64,000 bases of DNA from Collinsella sp. (GCA_019419455.1 DXZW01000044.1:84549-148548), one strand, 5' to 3'. Positions 7,934 to 16,960 are shown, numbered from the stretch's first letter. The notes: generated by a model not told the origin, from the sequence alone. Numbers and translations are program-made.

Positions 7934-7989
7934 TCGCATTTGTGCGCATTTACGTGCGTGGGATTGCGTGAATATGCGTATAGATGCGC
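7934..7989. promoter_or_regulatory. helically phased TGCG direct repeats, candidate operator
   Basis: TGCG occurs at 7943, 7955, 7965, 7975 and 7985, that is 12, 10, 10 and 10 bases apart, with TCGC at 7934. Phasing near one helical turn places all copies on one face of the DNA. A further inverted pair, AAACGCGC and GCGCGTGTTT, lies at 8031-8056. The array stands upstream of an oxidoreductase gene co-transcribed with a DeoR-family regulator, a family that often binds phased direct repeats. Confidence 0.5.
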
Positions 7990-8111
7990 CGTTTACGGGA
8001 TAAAAATGACCGTTTAGCGGTGAGATACGCAAAAACGCGCACAGAAGCGCGTGTTTGTGCGAATATAGAGCTGTCAGAAAGCAAGGCGTTCTATGACACA
8101 GGAGGCACATA

Positions 8112-9191
8112 ATGGCAGATTCCAAGCAGGCTCCGCTCGACGCCGCGGCAGCCGCCAAAGCAGCGTTCGCTTCGGTCCAGGACAAGCCGTTCCCCGACGA
8201 TATTTTTACGGCTCCCGAGCTCCATTGGGCCGTCATCGGTTGCGGCGTTATCGCCAACCAGATGGCTCAGTCCCTTGCTCTTGCCGGTCGCAAGCTTGCG
8301 GGCGTCGCCAACCGTACGCCGTCCAAGGCTCAGGCTTTTGCCGAGCAGTATGGCATCGAGAAGGTCTACGACACGGTTGAGGACCTCTACGCCGATCCTG
8401 GCATCGACGCCGTCTACATCACTACCCCGCACAACACTCATATCACCTATCTGCGCGCTGCCCTGGCAGCCGGCAAGCACGTGCTCTGCGAGAAGGCCAT
8501 TACCCTCAATTCCGCTGAACTCGATGAGGCCCGTGCCATTGCCGCCGAGCACAACGTGGTCCTTATGGACGCTACCACGGTGCTCCACATGCCCTTGTAT
8601 CAAGAGCTGCGTCGCCGCATGGATGCCGGCGAGTTCGGCCGCATGAACCTCGCTCAGCTCAACTTTGGTAGCTACAAGGAGTACGGCGACCTGACCAACC
8701 GTTTCTACAATCGCAACCTTGCCGGCGGTGCCATGCTCGATATTGGTGTGTATGCCCTGTCCGTCATGCGCCTGTTTATGGCGAGCCAGCCCGCCGAGGT
8801 CGTGTCTCTAGGCAACACCTGCGAGACTGGAGTCGATGTTGCGGGCGGCATCGTCTGCCGCAATGCCGAGCAGCAGCTGGGCGTCGTGAGCCTTACGCTT
8901 CACTCCAAGCAGCCCAAGCGCTCGGTCATCAGCTTTGACAAGTGCTACATCGAGGTCAACGAATATCCGCGTGCCGATCACGCGACCATCGTGTGGACTG
9001 CGGACGGCCACCGCGAGGAGGTCCACGCAGGCACCGAGGCTTACGCCCTGTGTTATGAGATGGCCGATCTTGAGAAGGCCGTTGCCGGCGACGACTCCAA
9101 GCGCGAGCTTCTGGATTATGCTTCTGATGTTATGGAGCTTATGACCAAGCTTCGCGCCGATTGGGGAGTCGTGTACCCCGAGGAGGAGTAA
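8112..9191 (+). CDS. Gfo/Idh/MocA-family NAD(P)-dependent oxidoreductase
   Basis: A 359-residue dehydrogenase of the glucose-fructose oxidoreductase/inositol dehydrogenase family. The Rossmann dinucleotide motif reads WAVIGCGVIANQ near residues 38-49 and the catalytic segment LCEKAITLN (family EKP) near residue 125. The C-terminal substrate domain contains GGAMLDIGVYALS. AGGAGGCACATA precedes the ATG. It is followed after 3 bases by a DeoR-family regulator, so the pair is an operon and the enzyme probably works on a sugar, sugar alcohol or amino sugar. The substrate cannot be named. Confidence 0.88.
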   Translation: MADSKQAPLDAAAAAKAAFASVQDKPFPDDIFTAPELHWAVIGCGVIANQMAQSLALAGRKLAGVANRTPSKAQAFAEQYGIEKVYDTVEDLYADPGIDAVYITTPHNTHITYLRAALAAGKHVLCEKAITLNSAELDEARAIAAEHNVVLMDATTVLHMPLYQELRRRMDAGEFGRMNLAQLNFGSYKEYGDLTNRFYNRNLAGGAMLDIGVYALSVMRLFMASQPAEVVSLGNTCETGVDVAGGIVCRNAEQQLGVVSLTLHSKQPKRSVISFDKCYIEVNEYPRADHATIVWTADGHREEVHAGTEAYALCYEMADLEKAVAGDDSKRELLDYASDVMELMTKLRADWGVVYPEEE

Positions 9192-9194
9192 GCG

Positions 9195-9941
9195 ATGCTT
9201 GCGGAAGATAGGCTCAACGCAATCGTGTCGATGGTGCAGCAGACGGGCTCGGTTACCGTACCGGAGCTTGCTGAGGCCCTGGGCGTGACGGCGTCTACCA
9301 TTCGGCGCGACCTGCAGACGCTCAATCGCGCACACCGTATCGCCAAGGTGCACGGTGGGGCGACGAGCCTTGAGCGCGCGCACGTGACGCGCGACCTAAC
9401 GCTTAATGAGCGCAGCGATCTCCATAACGACGACAAGGAACGTATCTGCGCCCGTGCGGCGGCGCTGGTGGAGCCCGAGAGCTTTGTGTACATCGACTCG
9501 GGCTCGACGACGCTCAGGCTCATCGAGCATCTTCCACACCTTGAAGGTGTCACCTATGTGACTGATTCCGTGCTCCATGCTCAGCATCTCGCTTTGCGCG
9601 GCATGCGTACCGTGGTGCTGGGCGGCGAGCTCAAACCCGAGACCGAGGCGCTCGTTGGCCCCGATGCCTTGGCAACCTTAGACCGTTACAACTTCAACTG
9701 CGGCTTTTGGGGCTCTAACGGCATTGCCGCCGAGCAGGGCTTCACGGCGCCCGATATCGAGGAGGCGCAAGTAAAGCGTATCTCGATGCGCCATACGGCC
9801 AAGCGCTTCGTAATCTCGGACGCCAGTAAATTTGGCATGGTGGCGCCCGTCAAGTTCGCGGACTTCCGCGATGCAACGATTATTACCGCAGGCGAGGTCC
9901 CCGCCAAGTACCGGGCAATGGACAACGTCGTCACGGTCTAA
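9195..9941 (+). CDS. DeoR/GlpR-family transcriptional regulator
   Basis: A 248-residue repressor-type protein. Residues 20-42 form the DeoR winged-helix signature (VTVPELAEALGVTASTIRRD), followed by the sensor domain with IDSGSTTLRLIEHL and LVGPDAL segments that binds phosphorylated sugars in this family. It starts 3 bases after the oxidoreductase stop. It probably regulates its own operon through the phased TGCG repeats upstream of 8112; this link is inferred from position and repeat geometry. Confidence 0.9.
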   Translation: MLAEDRLNAIVSMVQQTGSVTVPELAEALGVTASTIRRDLQTLNRAHRIAKVHGGATSLERAHVTRDLTLNERSDLHNDDKERICARAAALVEPESFVYIDSGSTTLRLIEHLPHLEGVTYVTDSVLHAQHLALRGMRTVVLGGELKPETEALVGPDALATLDRYNFNCGFWGSNGIAAEQGFTAPDIEEAQVKRISMRHTAKRFVISDASKFGMVAPVKFADFRDATIITAGEVPAKYRAMDNVVTV

Positions 9942-10032
9942 CGGCAGGGACGGGCTAAGGCCAAAACCACCGCGAAGGTGCCCGTCCCCATTGTGGTGGT
10001 TAGTAATGAAAACTGAGTAGTTTTCTCAATAG

Positions 10033-10072
10033 AAAAGCGGCAACGTCCATCCCGGGCGTTGCCGCTTTTGTT
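10033..10072. terminator. bidirectional intrinsic terminator
   Basis: AAAAGCGGCAACG at 10033-10045 pairs perfectly with CGTTGCCGCTTTT at 10057-10069 across 11 bases. It follows the DeoR gene by about 90 bases and has A and T tracts on both sides. Confidence 0.9.
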
Positions 10073-10085
10073 GTCTACCGGTTTG

Positions 10086-10301
10086 TCTAAATCTGTAACA
10101 ACTGGACCGTTAAAAGTGGGCTAGATGTTACAGATTGAGATACTTCCGAACCGTGCCGTCCATTTGTCTCGATCTGTAACAGCTGGGACCGATTTTGCCG
10201 AGTTATTGTTACAGATTGAGATTTTCTCTTGCGGGGGATTCGAATGTCTCGATCTGTAACAGATAGACCGAAAAATGGGTTCTAACTGTTACAGATCGAG
10301 A
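10086..10301. repeat. array of three 55-bp palindromic units with 25/26-bp spacers
   Basis: Units lie at 10086-10140, 10167-10221 and 10247-10301. Each is exactly 55 bases: a 15-base left arm (consensus TCTCGATCTGTAACA), 25 internal bases and the complementary right arm (TGTTACAGATYGAGA). Spacers are 26 and 25 bases. The internal parts differ except for ACCG about 20 bases into each unit. No gene lies in 9942-10392. Lengths and palindromic repeats do not fit a CRISPR array. Confidence 0.85.
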
Positions 10302-10353
10302 CGTTTTGGCGCCACGGCTGAGCCATCGTGGTGGCTTTGACGTTTGCCCAGAT

Positions 10354-10394
10354 AAAACCTGCCAAAATAAACCTGTCCCTTTTTGGCGGGTTTT
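10354..10394. terminator. bidirectional terminator overlapping a stop codon
   Basis: AAAACCTGCCAAAA at 10354-10367 pairs with TTTTGGCGGGTTTT at 10381-10394 with one wobble. It overlaps the stop codon of the minus-strand pseudouridine synthase gene ending at 10393. Confidence 0.75.
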
Positions 10395-11052
10395 AGGGCT
10401 CCCAGGGGCAGGGGGCTTCGATGTGGATGTGCTCGCCGGTTACGGGATGCGTAAAGGACACGCTGTGGGCATGGAGCATGAGGCCACAGGGACGTGGCGT
10501 GCCGTACAGGTCGTCGCCTACCAGGGGATGACGCTCGCTCGCCAGATGCACACGGATTTGGTGCTTGCGGCCGGTGAGCAGCTCGACATCGATATACGAG
10601 CGCGTGGGCAGGCCACGACGGCTTTTAAGACGCTTGAGCACCTTCACGCGCGTCTGAGACGGCTTTCCACTGGCGCCGACGCGCATCTTGCGGCTATCGT
10701 GGCGGTCGCGCGCGATGGGCTTGTCGATGAGCTTCTCGTTCCAGTCGATCTTGCCCTCGGCGAGCGCCAGGTAGTGCTTTTCGAACGCGTGGTCGATGAT
10801 CATCTGGTCAAAGGCGGGCTGCGTCTGCTTGTCGAGTGAGAACAGCACCACGCCGGTGGTGTCACGGTCCAAGCGGTTGAGCGGCTGCATGTCGGTCGCG
10901 GCAAAGCCGTCGCCCATCGCCAGCAGCAGGTCGCTGGCGTAGTCGGTGAGCGTGCGCTCGCCGGTGCCGTCGCCGTGGACGATCATGCCGGTGGGCTTGT
11001 CGATGGCCATGAGCCAGGCGTCGCAGTAGAGGACTTGAGGTTCTTCGTTCAC
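10393..11052 (-). CDS. RluA-family pseudouridine synthase
   Basis: A 219-residue RNA pseudouridine synthase of the RluA family. The catalytic motif reads NRLDRDTTGVVLF near residues 58-70, with the essential Asp in the RLDRDT core, preceded by the family start YCDAWLMAIDKPTGMIVHGDG. The C-terminal RKHQIRVHLA segment is also typical. There is no S4 domain. It starts at a GTG, 15 bases after the stop of the large U32 gene, so the two form an operon. The target uridine (rRNA or tRNA) cannot be assigned. Confidence 0.88.
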   Translation of the reverse strand: MNEEPQVLYCDAWLMAIDKPTGMIVHGDGTGERTLTDYASDLLLAMGDGFAATDMQPLNRLDRDTTGVVLFSLDKQTQPAFDQMIIDHAFEKHYLALAEGKIDWNEKLIDKPIARDRHDSRKMRVGASGKPSQTRVKVLKRLKSRRGLPTRSYIDVELLTGRKHQIRVHLASERHPLVGDDLYGTPRPCGLMLHAHSVSFTHPVTGEHIHIEAPCPWEP

Positions 11053-11067
11053 GTGTAAGCCTTTCGG

Positions 11068-13563
11068 TTAGCTAATTCCCACAAACATGCAGCCCGAGGT
11101 CGCCCCGCGCAGGCGGGCGGCGGGCTTACGGCCGGCCTGTGCGGCCTCGACGGCGCGGCGGACGCGTGCGACGGCGCGGCCCACCTCATCCGTCTCGAGC
11201 AGCGTGCCGTCCACCATAAGACGGCGCACGCCGGCGTCGAGCAGCTGTGGTACCTGCGGCGTAAGGTCGATGGGGTAGGCGTCGTACAAGCGAGAGCGGC
11301 CATGGATGTCGGTGCGCACGGGCATGACCTTGCCGTCGATATTCTTGAGCGAGAGCTTGCGGGCACGCAGGCGGCAGTTGGCGCAATCGTGGATGCAGCC
11401 GTTGGCAACCTGCAGAATGCAATGCTCGCTTGTCATGACGCGCGGGCGGCCAAAGACGGTGATGCCCAGCGCCGCGGGCGCGGCGGCGCCGAGCGAGACA
11501 ATCTCGTCGAGCGTGATCTCGGGCGAGAGCCAAAACGCACCGGCTCCGCGCTCGGCAAGCGCTTCCATGCAGGGCGTGTTATGAACCGGCAGGCAAGAGC
11601 GAATCTCGGCCGTGGCGCCAACCTGGGCGGCCAGGGCAAGCTCAGAGATGTTGCCAATAGCGACCGTGGCACCGGCAACAACCCACGGGTCAACGCGGAC
11701 GTGGTCAACGGCGCGGCAGGCCTCATCGAGCACGGGTACGATGCCCTGCTCAAACGTATCGGCGGGGGAGAGCTTGGCCGCATCGAGCGCGTTGGTGGTC
11801 ATGTAGATGCGCGTTGCGCCCTCCGCGCGGGCTGCCTCGGCAGCCTCGAGCGTGGTGACGGTGGCGCAGATCTGCGGCTCGTCGCGGTAGTGCGCGGGCG
11901 CGGGGCGGGAATCACTGGTTACAATCACCGGCAACTCGAGCGTTTTCGCGCGCTCCTCGTACGGCGCCAGAATGGCCTCCTCCAATGCCTTGCAGGCGGC
12001 GGCGCGCACCTTGTGCACGGCGGAGAAGCCCATACCGCAGCCGGCGTCGAGCGAAACGTCAAAGCTCGCTGCCTCAAAGGGCGAGGAGCCCATGCGGCCG
12101 ACGTGCTCTACCAAATCGGACGCCTCGACCGCGCGGGTCTTGGCGGCCTCGACGGTAAAGCCCGTGGCCGTGGCCGTAAGCGATGGGGCGTCGCAGCAGG
12201 TGAGCGTCACGGTAAACGGTTCGCCCAGATACGCCACAACGGTTACATCAACGGCGCGGCGGCGAAGCACGTCGCGCTTGAGCGCGGCGCCGGCGGCGTC
12301 GATGGCGCGCTGGCTGCGGATGACGCGCACGCGGCAGCCCTCGGGCATGCTGCGGGGCACGCGGCACTCGATGATGTCACCGACGGCGGCATCATCGGCA
12401 GCGATAGTGGTTAGGAACTGATCGAACTCATCATCGTGGCGAAGCTCCAGCAGGTCGCCCTTTTCCACGGGCTCAAACAGCTCAATGCGGGCGATGGCGG
12501 CGCGGCGACGGCGGTCGTCGGGCTTGAGGCCGCGCACATCTCGGTTGGCCGGGCGGCTGCCCAGCACCGTGCCCACGATCTGGCCGCGGTTGTTGGAACG
12601 CTCATAGCTCATCATCTCGTCGCCCGAGGTGCCGTCCTGATAGGCGTGCGTAAAGTCGCGGTTAAAGCAGCGCTTGAGCTGGCGCTGGCGGGCGGCTTTC
12701 TCGTCCTTGGCAACGGTGGTTCCGGCCAGCATGTCATCAATCTGATGACGATACACGTCGACGATGGAATACACGTAATCGGGCGCCTTCATGCGGCCCT
12801 CGAGCTTGAGCGATGCGGCGCCGGCGTCATACAGACGGCGAACAAGCTGCGAAGTGTTGGTGTCGCGCGGGCACAGCGCGCGCTCGCGACCGGCGGGGGA
12901 GAGCGTGCGGCCGTTCTCGTCGATTAGCTCGTAGGGCAGGCGGCAGGGCTGGGCGCACATGCCGCGGTTGGCCGAGCGGCCCGCCATGGCAAAGCTCGAC
13001 AGCAGGCACAGACCCGAGTAGCAAAAGCAGATGGCACCGTGGCTAAAGACCTCGAGGTCGACATCGGGCGCGGCGTCGTGGATGGCGGCGATCTCGTCGA
13101 TGGAGAGCTCGCGCGAGAGGGTCACGCGGTCGGCGCCCTGCTCGCGGCACCAGATGGTTCCGCGGTCGTCATGGATGTTCGCCTGGGTCGAGATATGCGT
13201 CTCGATGCCGGGCATCGTGCGCTTGACCTCAAAGAACAGACCCCAGTCCTGGATGATGAAGGCATCGGCGCCCAGCGTGGAGCAGCGATGGATGAGTTGC
13301 AACGCATCGGCCATCTCGGACTGCTTGATGACGATGTTGACCGTGACGTAGACGCGCGAGCCGGCCAGGTGTGCAGCGCGGCAGGCCTGCTCAAAGGCCT
13401 TATCGGTAAAGTTCGTTGCCTTGCGGCGGGCGTTGAAGCTGCCCATGCCACAGTAGATGGCGTCTGCCCCGGCAGCGAGTGCGGCGGCGAAGGGCTCCGG
13501 GCCTCCGGCGGGGGCCAAGAGCTCGGGTCTACGGTTGGTGGTTCGACTGGCGGTTGCGGTCAT
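11068..13563 (-). CDS. large U32-family (peptidase U32/DUF3656) protein, RlhA/YdcP-like
   Basis: An 831-residue protein starting RPELLAPAGGPEPFAAALAAGADAIY, the U32 barrel signature. The family motif LEVFSHGAICFCYSGLCLLSS-like block (about residues 173-193) carries conserved cysteines, followed by NRGMCAQPCRLPY. The C-terminal half includes a CILQVANGCIHDCANCRLR cysteine cluster. Bacterial U32 proteins are now associated with tRNA or 23S rRNA hydroxylation (TrhP, RlhA) rather than proven proteolysis. Its operon partner is an rRNA/tRNA pseudouridine synthase, which supports an RNA-modification role. A second, shorter paralogue is encoded at 60454-62430. Confidence 0.88.
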   Translation of the reverse strand: MTATASRTTNRRPELLAPAGGPEPFAAALAAGADAIYCGMGSFNARRKATNFTDKAFEQACRAAHLAGSRVYVTVNIVIKQSEMADALQLIHRCSTLGADAFIIQDWGLFFEVKRTMPGIETHISTQANIHDDRGTIWCREQGADRVTLSRELSIDEIAAIHDAAPDVDLEVFSHGAICFCYSGLCLLSSFAMAGRSANRGMCAQPCRLPYELIDENGRTLSPAGRERALCPRDTNTSQLVRRLYDAGAASLKLEGRMKAPDYVYSIVDVYRHQIDDMLAGTTVAKDEKAARQRQLKRCFNRDFTHAYQDGTSGDEMMSYERSNNRGQIVGTVLGSRPANRDVRGLKPDDRRRRAAIARIELFEPVEKGDLLELRHDDEFDQFLTTIAADDAAVGDIIECRVPRSMPEGCRVRVIRSQRAIDAAGAALKRDVLRRRAVDVTVVAYLGEPFTVTLTCCDAPSLTATATGFTVEAAKTRAVEASDLVEHVGRMGSSPFEAASFDVSLDAGCGMGFSAVHKVRAAACKALEEAILAPYEERAKTLELPVIVTSDSRPAPAHYRDEPQICATVTTLEAAEAARAEGATRIYMTTNALDAAKLSPADTFEQGIVPVLDEACRAVDHVRVDPWVVAGATVAIGNISELALAAQVGATAEIRSCLPVHNTPCMEALAERGAGAFWLSPEITLDEIVSLGAAAPAALGITVFGRPRVMTSEHCILQVANGCIHDCANCRLRARKLSLKNIDGKVMPVRTDIHGRSRLYDAYPIDLTPQVPQLLDAGVRRLMVDGTLLETDEVGRAVARVRRAVEAAQAGRKPAARLRGATSGCMFVGIS

Positions 13564-13861
13564 ATCCTGCCTTTCAAAATGCTCAGATAATCAAAAGTAT
13601 AGTGGTGCCATCGCGGCAGGCGATGCCCGTGCTCTAAGCGGGATAAAGTCTTCAGCAGCTTGGACTGGCTGCTTCATATGAGAACCGTTCAGCGGTCCGG
13701 GGAAACCGTTGGGCGATAAAATATTCTCGAAGGCTGATAATTATCTTGCATCGGGCAAACTCATCCCCTACTATCCCAATCAAGCGCGGTGTTCAGACCG
13801 AACTGTGCCTCCCGGTGTGAACGCCGCGCTCCCGTTCCCTTTTACTTGTAAGGAGAAAAAC

Positions 13862-14239
13862 ATGAGCAAGACCGTCGTGTCTTCCGATAACGCACCCGCA
13901 GCCATCGGCCCGTATTCCCCCGGTATCCAGACTGGCAACATGGTGTTTCTGTCCGGCCAGCTGGGCATCGATCCCGCGACCGGCAAGCTGCCCGAGGGTG
14001 TCGAGGCCCAGGCCAAGCAGTCCCTCGCCAACGTCGAGGCTCTGCTGACCGCTGCCGGCGCCACGTTTGCCGATGTCGTCAAGACCACGGTCTACCTGGC
14101 CGACATCGCCGACTTTGCCGCCGTGAACGAGATTTACGCCTCCAAGTTCGAGGCTCCGTTCCCCGCGCGCAGCGCTTTCCAGGTTGCCGCCCTTCCGGCT
14201 GGCGGTCTGGTCGAGATCGAGGTTGTCGCCGCTCTCTAA
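13862..14239 (+). CDS. ridA: RidA family enamine/imine deaminase
   Basis: A 125-residue protein matching RidA (YjgF/YER057c/UK114) over its full length. It hydrolyses reactive 2-aminoacrylate-type enamines made by PLP enzymes. Visible signatures are AIGPYSPGIQTGN near the start and the conserved Arg in PARSAFQVAALPAGGLVEIE that holds the substrate carboxylate. AAGGAGAAAAAC supports the ATG at 13862; the frame is open upstream without homology. The window also encodes a diaminopropionate ammonia-lyase (34527), a PLP enzyme that generates aminoacrylate, so a protective role is plausible. Confidence 0.93.
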   Translation: MSKTVVSSDNAPAAIGPYSPGIQTGNMVFLSGQLGIDPATGKLPEGVEAQAKQSLANVEALLTAAGATFADVVKTTVYLADIADFAAVNEIYASKFEAPFPARSAFQVAALPAGGLVEIEVVAAL

Positions 14240-14269
14240 GGTGTTGGTAACAACTAAACATGACATGCA

Positions 14270-14310
14270 AAAAGACCCTGCAGCGCGTGCGAGCTGCAGG
14301 GTCTTTTGTC
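14270..14310. terminator. intrinsic terminator after ridA
   Basis: AAAAGACCCTGCAG at 14270-14283 pairs perfectly with CTGCAGGGTCTTTT at 14294-14307 across a 10-base loop. It can serve ridA and the convergent minus-strand regulator. Confidence 0.92.
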
Positions 14311-14361
14311 AAGCGATGCGACAAAAATGATCCGTTTCCCTTCGTCCCCAAGGGATCACGT

Positions 14362-15018
14362 TTAGCCTTCCTTGCGGACTTTTTGCAGGTAGCGGTATAC
14401 GCTGGGCTCCGAAATGCCCAGCGCGGTGGCGGCGCAGGCCACAGCGCCCTTGAGCATGAACACCCCGTTGCCGTTGAGGTGGCGAATGACGTCCACGCGG
14501 TCGCTCTGACCAAGCGACGCTACATCCAGCCCGCGTGCGCTCAGCAACTCGGCAATGCTGCGGTCGATGAGCTCCTGCGTGGACTCCGAAAGGCTTTCGA
14601 CCTCGATAGGGGCGGGCTCCGTGCGCGTCGGCGCCGCGTCGAAGCATGCCATGAGCTGCTGCGCCATGGTGTTGATGGAGCGCACGGTCGAGAGGTCGGT
14701 GTTGACGCAGAGCATACCGACGATCTCGTTATCCTCGCGGATAAAGTACGTCGCCGACTCCAGCGTTTTGCCGCCGGCGCCGCGGCCCTCGTAGCCCGTA
14801 ATAAACGGCAGGTCGCGATACTTGGGGTCGTGCATGATCTTGAGCGCCAGATCGGTGGCAGGACCGCCGATCTTACGGCCGCTCACGATGCCGTTGCGAA
14901 TATCGACGATGGCGTGGTCGGGATCCGAGAAATCGTGCAGCACGATCTCGCTGTTCTTGCCGAGTATCTGCTCCAGGAAATCGACCATCGGCAAAAAGCG
15001 GCGTACGGTCTCGTTCAC
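14362..15018 (-). CDS. YheO/DauR-like PAS-domain HTH regulator
   Basis: A 218-residue regulator. The N-terminal YheO-type PAS domain (ILGKNSEIVLHDFSDPDHAIVDIRNG, quoted as a landmark at about residues 17-42) is followed by a C-terminal helix-turn-helix (FMLKGAVACAATALGISEPSVYRYL). The start is the GTG at 15018, because AAAGGAG lies 6 bases before it and family proteins begin here; the frame continues upstream without homology. It is divergent from the first purine permease and the ssnA-ygfK-xdhD genes. Relatives regulate amino-acid or purine catabolism. A second homologue (33596-34249) guards the other half of the same cluster. Confidence 0.85.
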   Translation of the reverse strand: MNETVRRFLPMVDFLEQILGKNSEIVLHDFSDPDHAIVDIRNGIVSGRKIGGPATDLALKIMHDPKYRDLPFITGYEGRGAGGKTLESATYFIREDNEIVGMLCVNTDLSTVRSINTMAQQLMACFDAAPTRTEPAPIEVESLSESTQELIDRSIAELLSARGLDVASLGQSDRVDVIRHLNGNGVFMLKGAVACAATALGISEPSVYRYLQKVRKEG

Positions 15019-15256
15019 GGGCAACTCCTTTGGGTGAAATCGGAAATGTTCATAACAATTTTTTCTCATGGTAACACGCTGCTCATCATCTCGTATATCC
15101 GCAGGTACATTGCGTAATGCAGACGAACGGTATGATTTTGGCGGTAAACGGTCGACCAAAAGAAAAGTAAGATGTTATTTAGACCAGACACATTCCTGAC
15201 CTGCGGAAACGAGTTATTTCAGCCGAAGAATAGTCTGATAACAAAAAATTATTATT

Positions 15257-15275
15257 GAGAATGAGAATCATCTTT
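15257..15275. promoter_or_regulatory. Fur-box-like sequence upstream of the purine permease
   Basis: GAGAATGAGAATCATCTTT matches the classical 19-base Fur consensus at 14 positions by eye. It lies in an A/T-rich region about 100 bases upstream of the permease start and between divergent genes. No Fur protein is encoded nearby, so this is only a candidate. Confidence 0.35.
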
Positions 15276-15370
15276 AATACGATATGCAACGAAGGCACAA
15301 CCTCAACCCCGCACTGCGTCACAATAGAGCGTTAGATGCGAAAACAACTACTTCGAGGATTGGTGGTCAA

Positions 15371-16765
15371 ATGACCCAGGAGACGGTTACGAACGGCACT
15401 GAAGCCCTGTTCACTCGTGAAGGCATGCCTCCCGTTAAGGAAATGATCCCGTGTGCCCTTCAGCACGTACTGGCTTCGTTTGCCGGTATCATCACCCCGG
15501 CTGTCATCATGGCCGGTGTCTACGGCTTTAATAGCCAGCAGAGCACCGACATCATCCAGGTCGCGCTCATTCTTTCGGCGATCGACACGGCCCTTCAGGC
15601 CTTCGCTCCCTTCCGTCGCATCGGCGGCGGCCTGCCCATCGTCATGGGCGTTTCGTTCGCGTTCCTGCCGGCTCTGCAGGCCATGGGTGCCTCGGGCTTT
15701 AGCTTTGGTGCGCTGCTGGGCGGCGAGATCGTCGGCGGCGCCGTCGCGGTCCTCTTTGGTCTGGCCTACAGCAAGATCAAGTGGCTGTTCCCGCCCGTCG
15801 TGACCGGTACGGTCATCTTCTCCATTGGCGTCTCTCTCTATCCCACGGCCGTCAAGTATATGGCCGGCGGTATGGGTACGCCGCTATGGGGCACCCCGCA
15901 GGCCTGGTGCGTCGCTCTTATCACCTTCGCCGTGGTCTTTGCGCTCGCCAACTTTGGCAAGGGCACGCTCAAGCTGGGATCCGTGTTCTTTGGCATGATC
16001 GTTGGCATGATCGTCTCCATCCCCTTTGGCATGATCGACTTCTCCAGCGTCGCCACCGCTCAGGTCTTCGCCCTTCCCAAGCTCATGCCCTACGCGCTCG
16101 AGTTTGATCCCGAGGTCTGCATCACCCTCGCCGTCGTGTTCCCCATGGTTGCCATCCAGGTTATCGGCGACGTCTCCGCCGCCTGCCTGGGCTCCATCGA
16201 CCGTATGCCCACCGAGCGCGAGCTCTCCGGCGCTATCGTGTCCCAGGGCCTCACCTCTATGGTCGGCGGCCTGCTGGGCGGTCTTCCCACCAGCGCCCTT
16301 GGCCAGAACGTGGGCATCATCTGCTCCAACAAGGTCGTCAACAAGTGGGTCTTTGTGATCATCGCGGCCGTCTTTGCCATCGCCGGTCTGTTCCCGCAGC
16401 TCTCTGCCGTCCTTTCCGCTATCCCGCAGCCCGTCATCGGCGGCGCGACCGTCGGCGTCTTTGGCACCATCACCATGAACGGCGTGCGCATGTTCACCCG
16501 CGAGGGCCTCACGCAGCGCACTACCACCATCGTCGGTACCTCCGTCGTCTTTGGCCTGGGTATCTGGATGGCCAGCGGTTGCCTTGCCGGCGAGGGTATG
16601 CCCGCCTGGGTATCCACCGTCATCGGCTCCAATGCCGTAACCCCCACCGCCATTATGGCCATTGTCCTTAACCTGATCCTTCCGCAGACGCCGGTCGTGG
16701 CTCAGCACATCGATGCTGCCAAGGACGCTGCCGTGGATCTGGTCTTGCCCGAGAGTAAGAAGTAA
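15371..16765 (+). CDS. NCS2-family xanthine/urate-type purine permease
   Basis: A 464-residue inner-membrane nucleobase:cation symporter with about 12-14 membrane segments. Family landmarks include QHVLASFAGIITPAVI near residue 30, GGLPIVMGVSFAF near 85 and the NCS2 signature region QNVGIICSNKVVN near 315. The ATG at 15371 is chosen because homology begins there. It precedes ssnA, ygfK, ferredoxin and xdhD, so xanthine, urate or another oxopurine is the likely cargo. It is clearly homologous to the second permease at 43806. Confidence 0.92.
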   Translation: MTQETVTNGTEALFTREGMPPVKEMIPCALQHVLASFAGIITPAVIMAGVYGFNSQQSTDIIQVALILSAIDTALQAFAPFRRIGGGLPIVMGVSFAFLPALQAMGASGFSFGALLGGEIVGGAVAVLFGLAYSKIKWLFPPVVTGTVIFSIGVSLYPTAVKYMAGGMGTPLWGTPQAWCVALITFAVVFALANFGKGTLKLGSVFFGMIVGMIVSIPFGMIDFSSVATAQVFALPKLMPYALEFDPEVCITLAVVFPMVAIQVIGDVSAACLGSIDRMPTERELSGAIVSQGLTSMVGGLLGGLPTSALGQNVGIICSNKVVNKWVFVIIAAVFAIAGLFPQLSAVLSAIPQPVIGGATVGVFGTITMNGVRMFTREGLTQRTTTIVGTSVVFGLGIWMASGCLAGEGMPAWVSTVIGSNAVTPTAIMAIVLNLILPQTPVVAQHIDAAKDAAVDLVLPESKK

Positions 16766-16781
16766 CCAATTCGGTGCTATT

Positions 16782-16865
16782 CGTCGGCGGGCGCATCGCC
16801 TCGTCCGCCGACGTCATGCGGCGCCAAGCCGCACTTCAAAGGGTTTGTCCCTTTGGTGAAGCGTT
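16782..16865 (+). other. run of hairpins between permease and ssnA
   Basis: CGTCGGCGG (16782-16790) pairs with CCGCCGACG (16805-16813); a smaller GCGGC/GCCGC stem and CAAAGGG/CCCTTTG follow before 16865. None has a T run, so read-through with mRNA processing or attenuation is more likely than full termination. I see no match to the purine riboswitch core. Confidence 0.5.
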
Positions 16866-16960
16866 GACGGGAGAGGGCCCGTTTCCGGTGTAGGCCGGCG
16901 CTTCGCACTCCGCCATGTCAGAGGTGTCAAACCCCGCCCCTGATGTTGAAGGGAGCATTC

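Noticed and set aside
10086..10301. CRISPR array
   Set aside because: Repeats are 55-bp palindromes with variable interiors, only three units, no cas genes; spacers are not the variable element.
15160..15370. Purine riboswitch before the first NCS2 permease
   Set aside because: The conserved core and loop sequences of the purine riboswitch are not visible.
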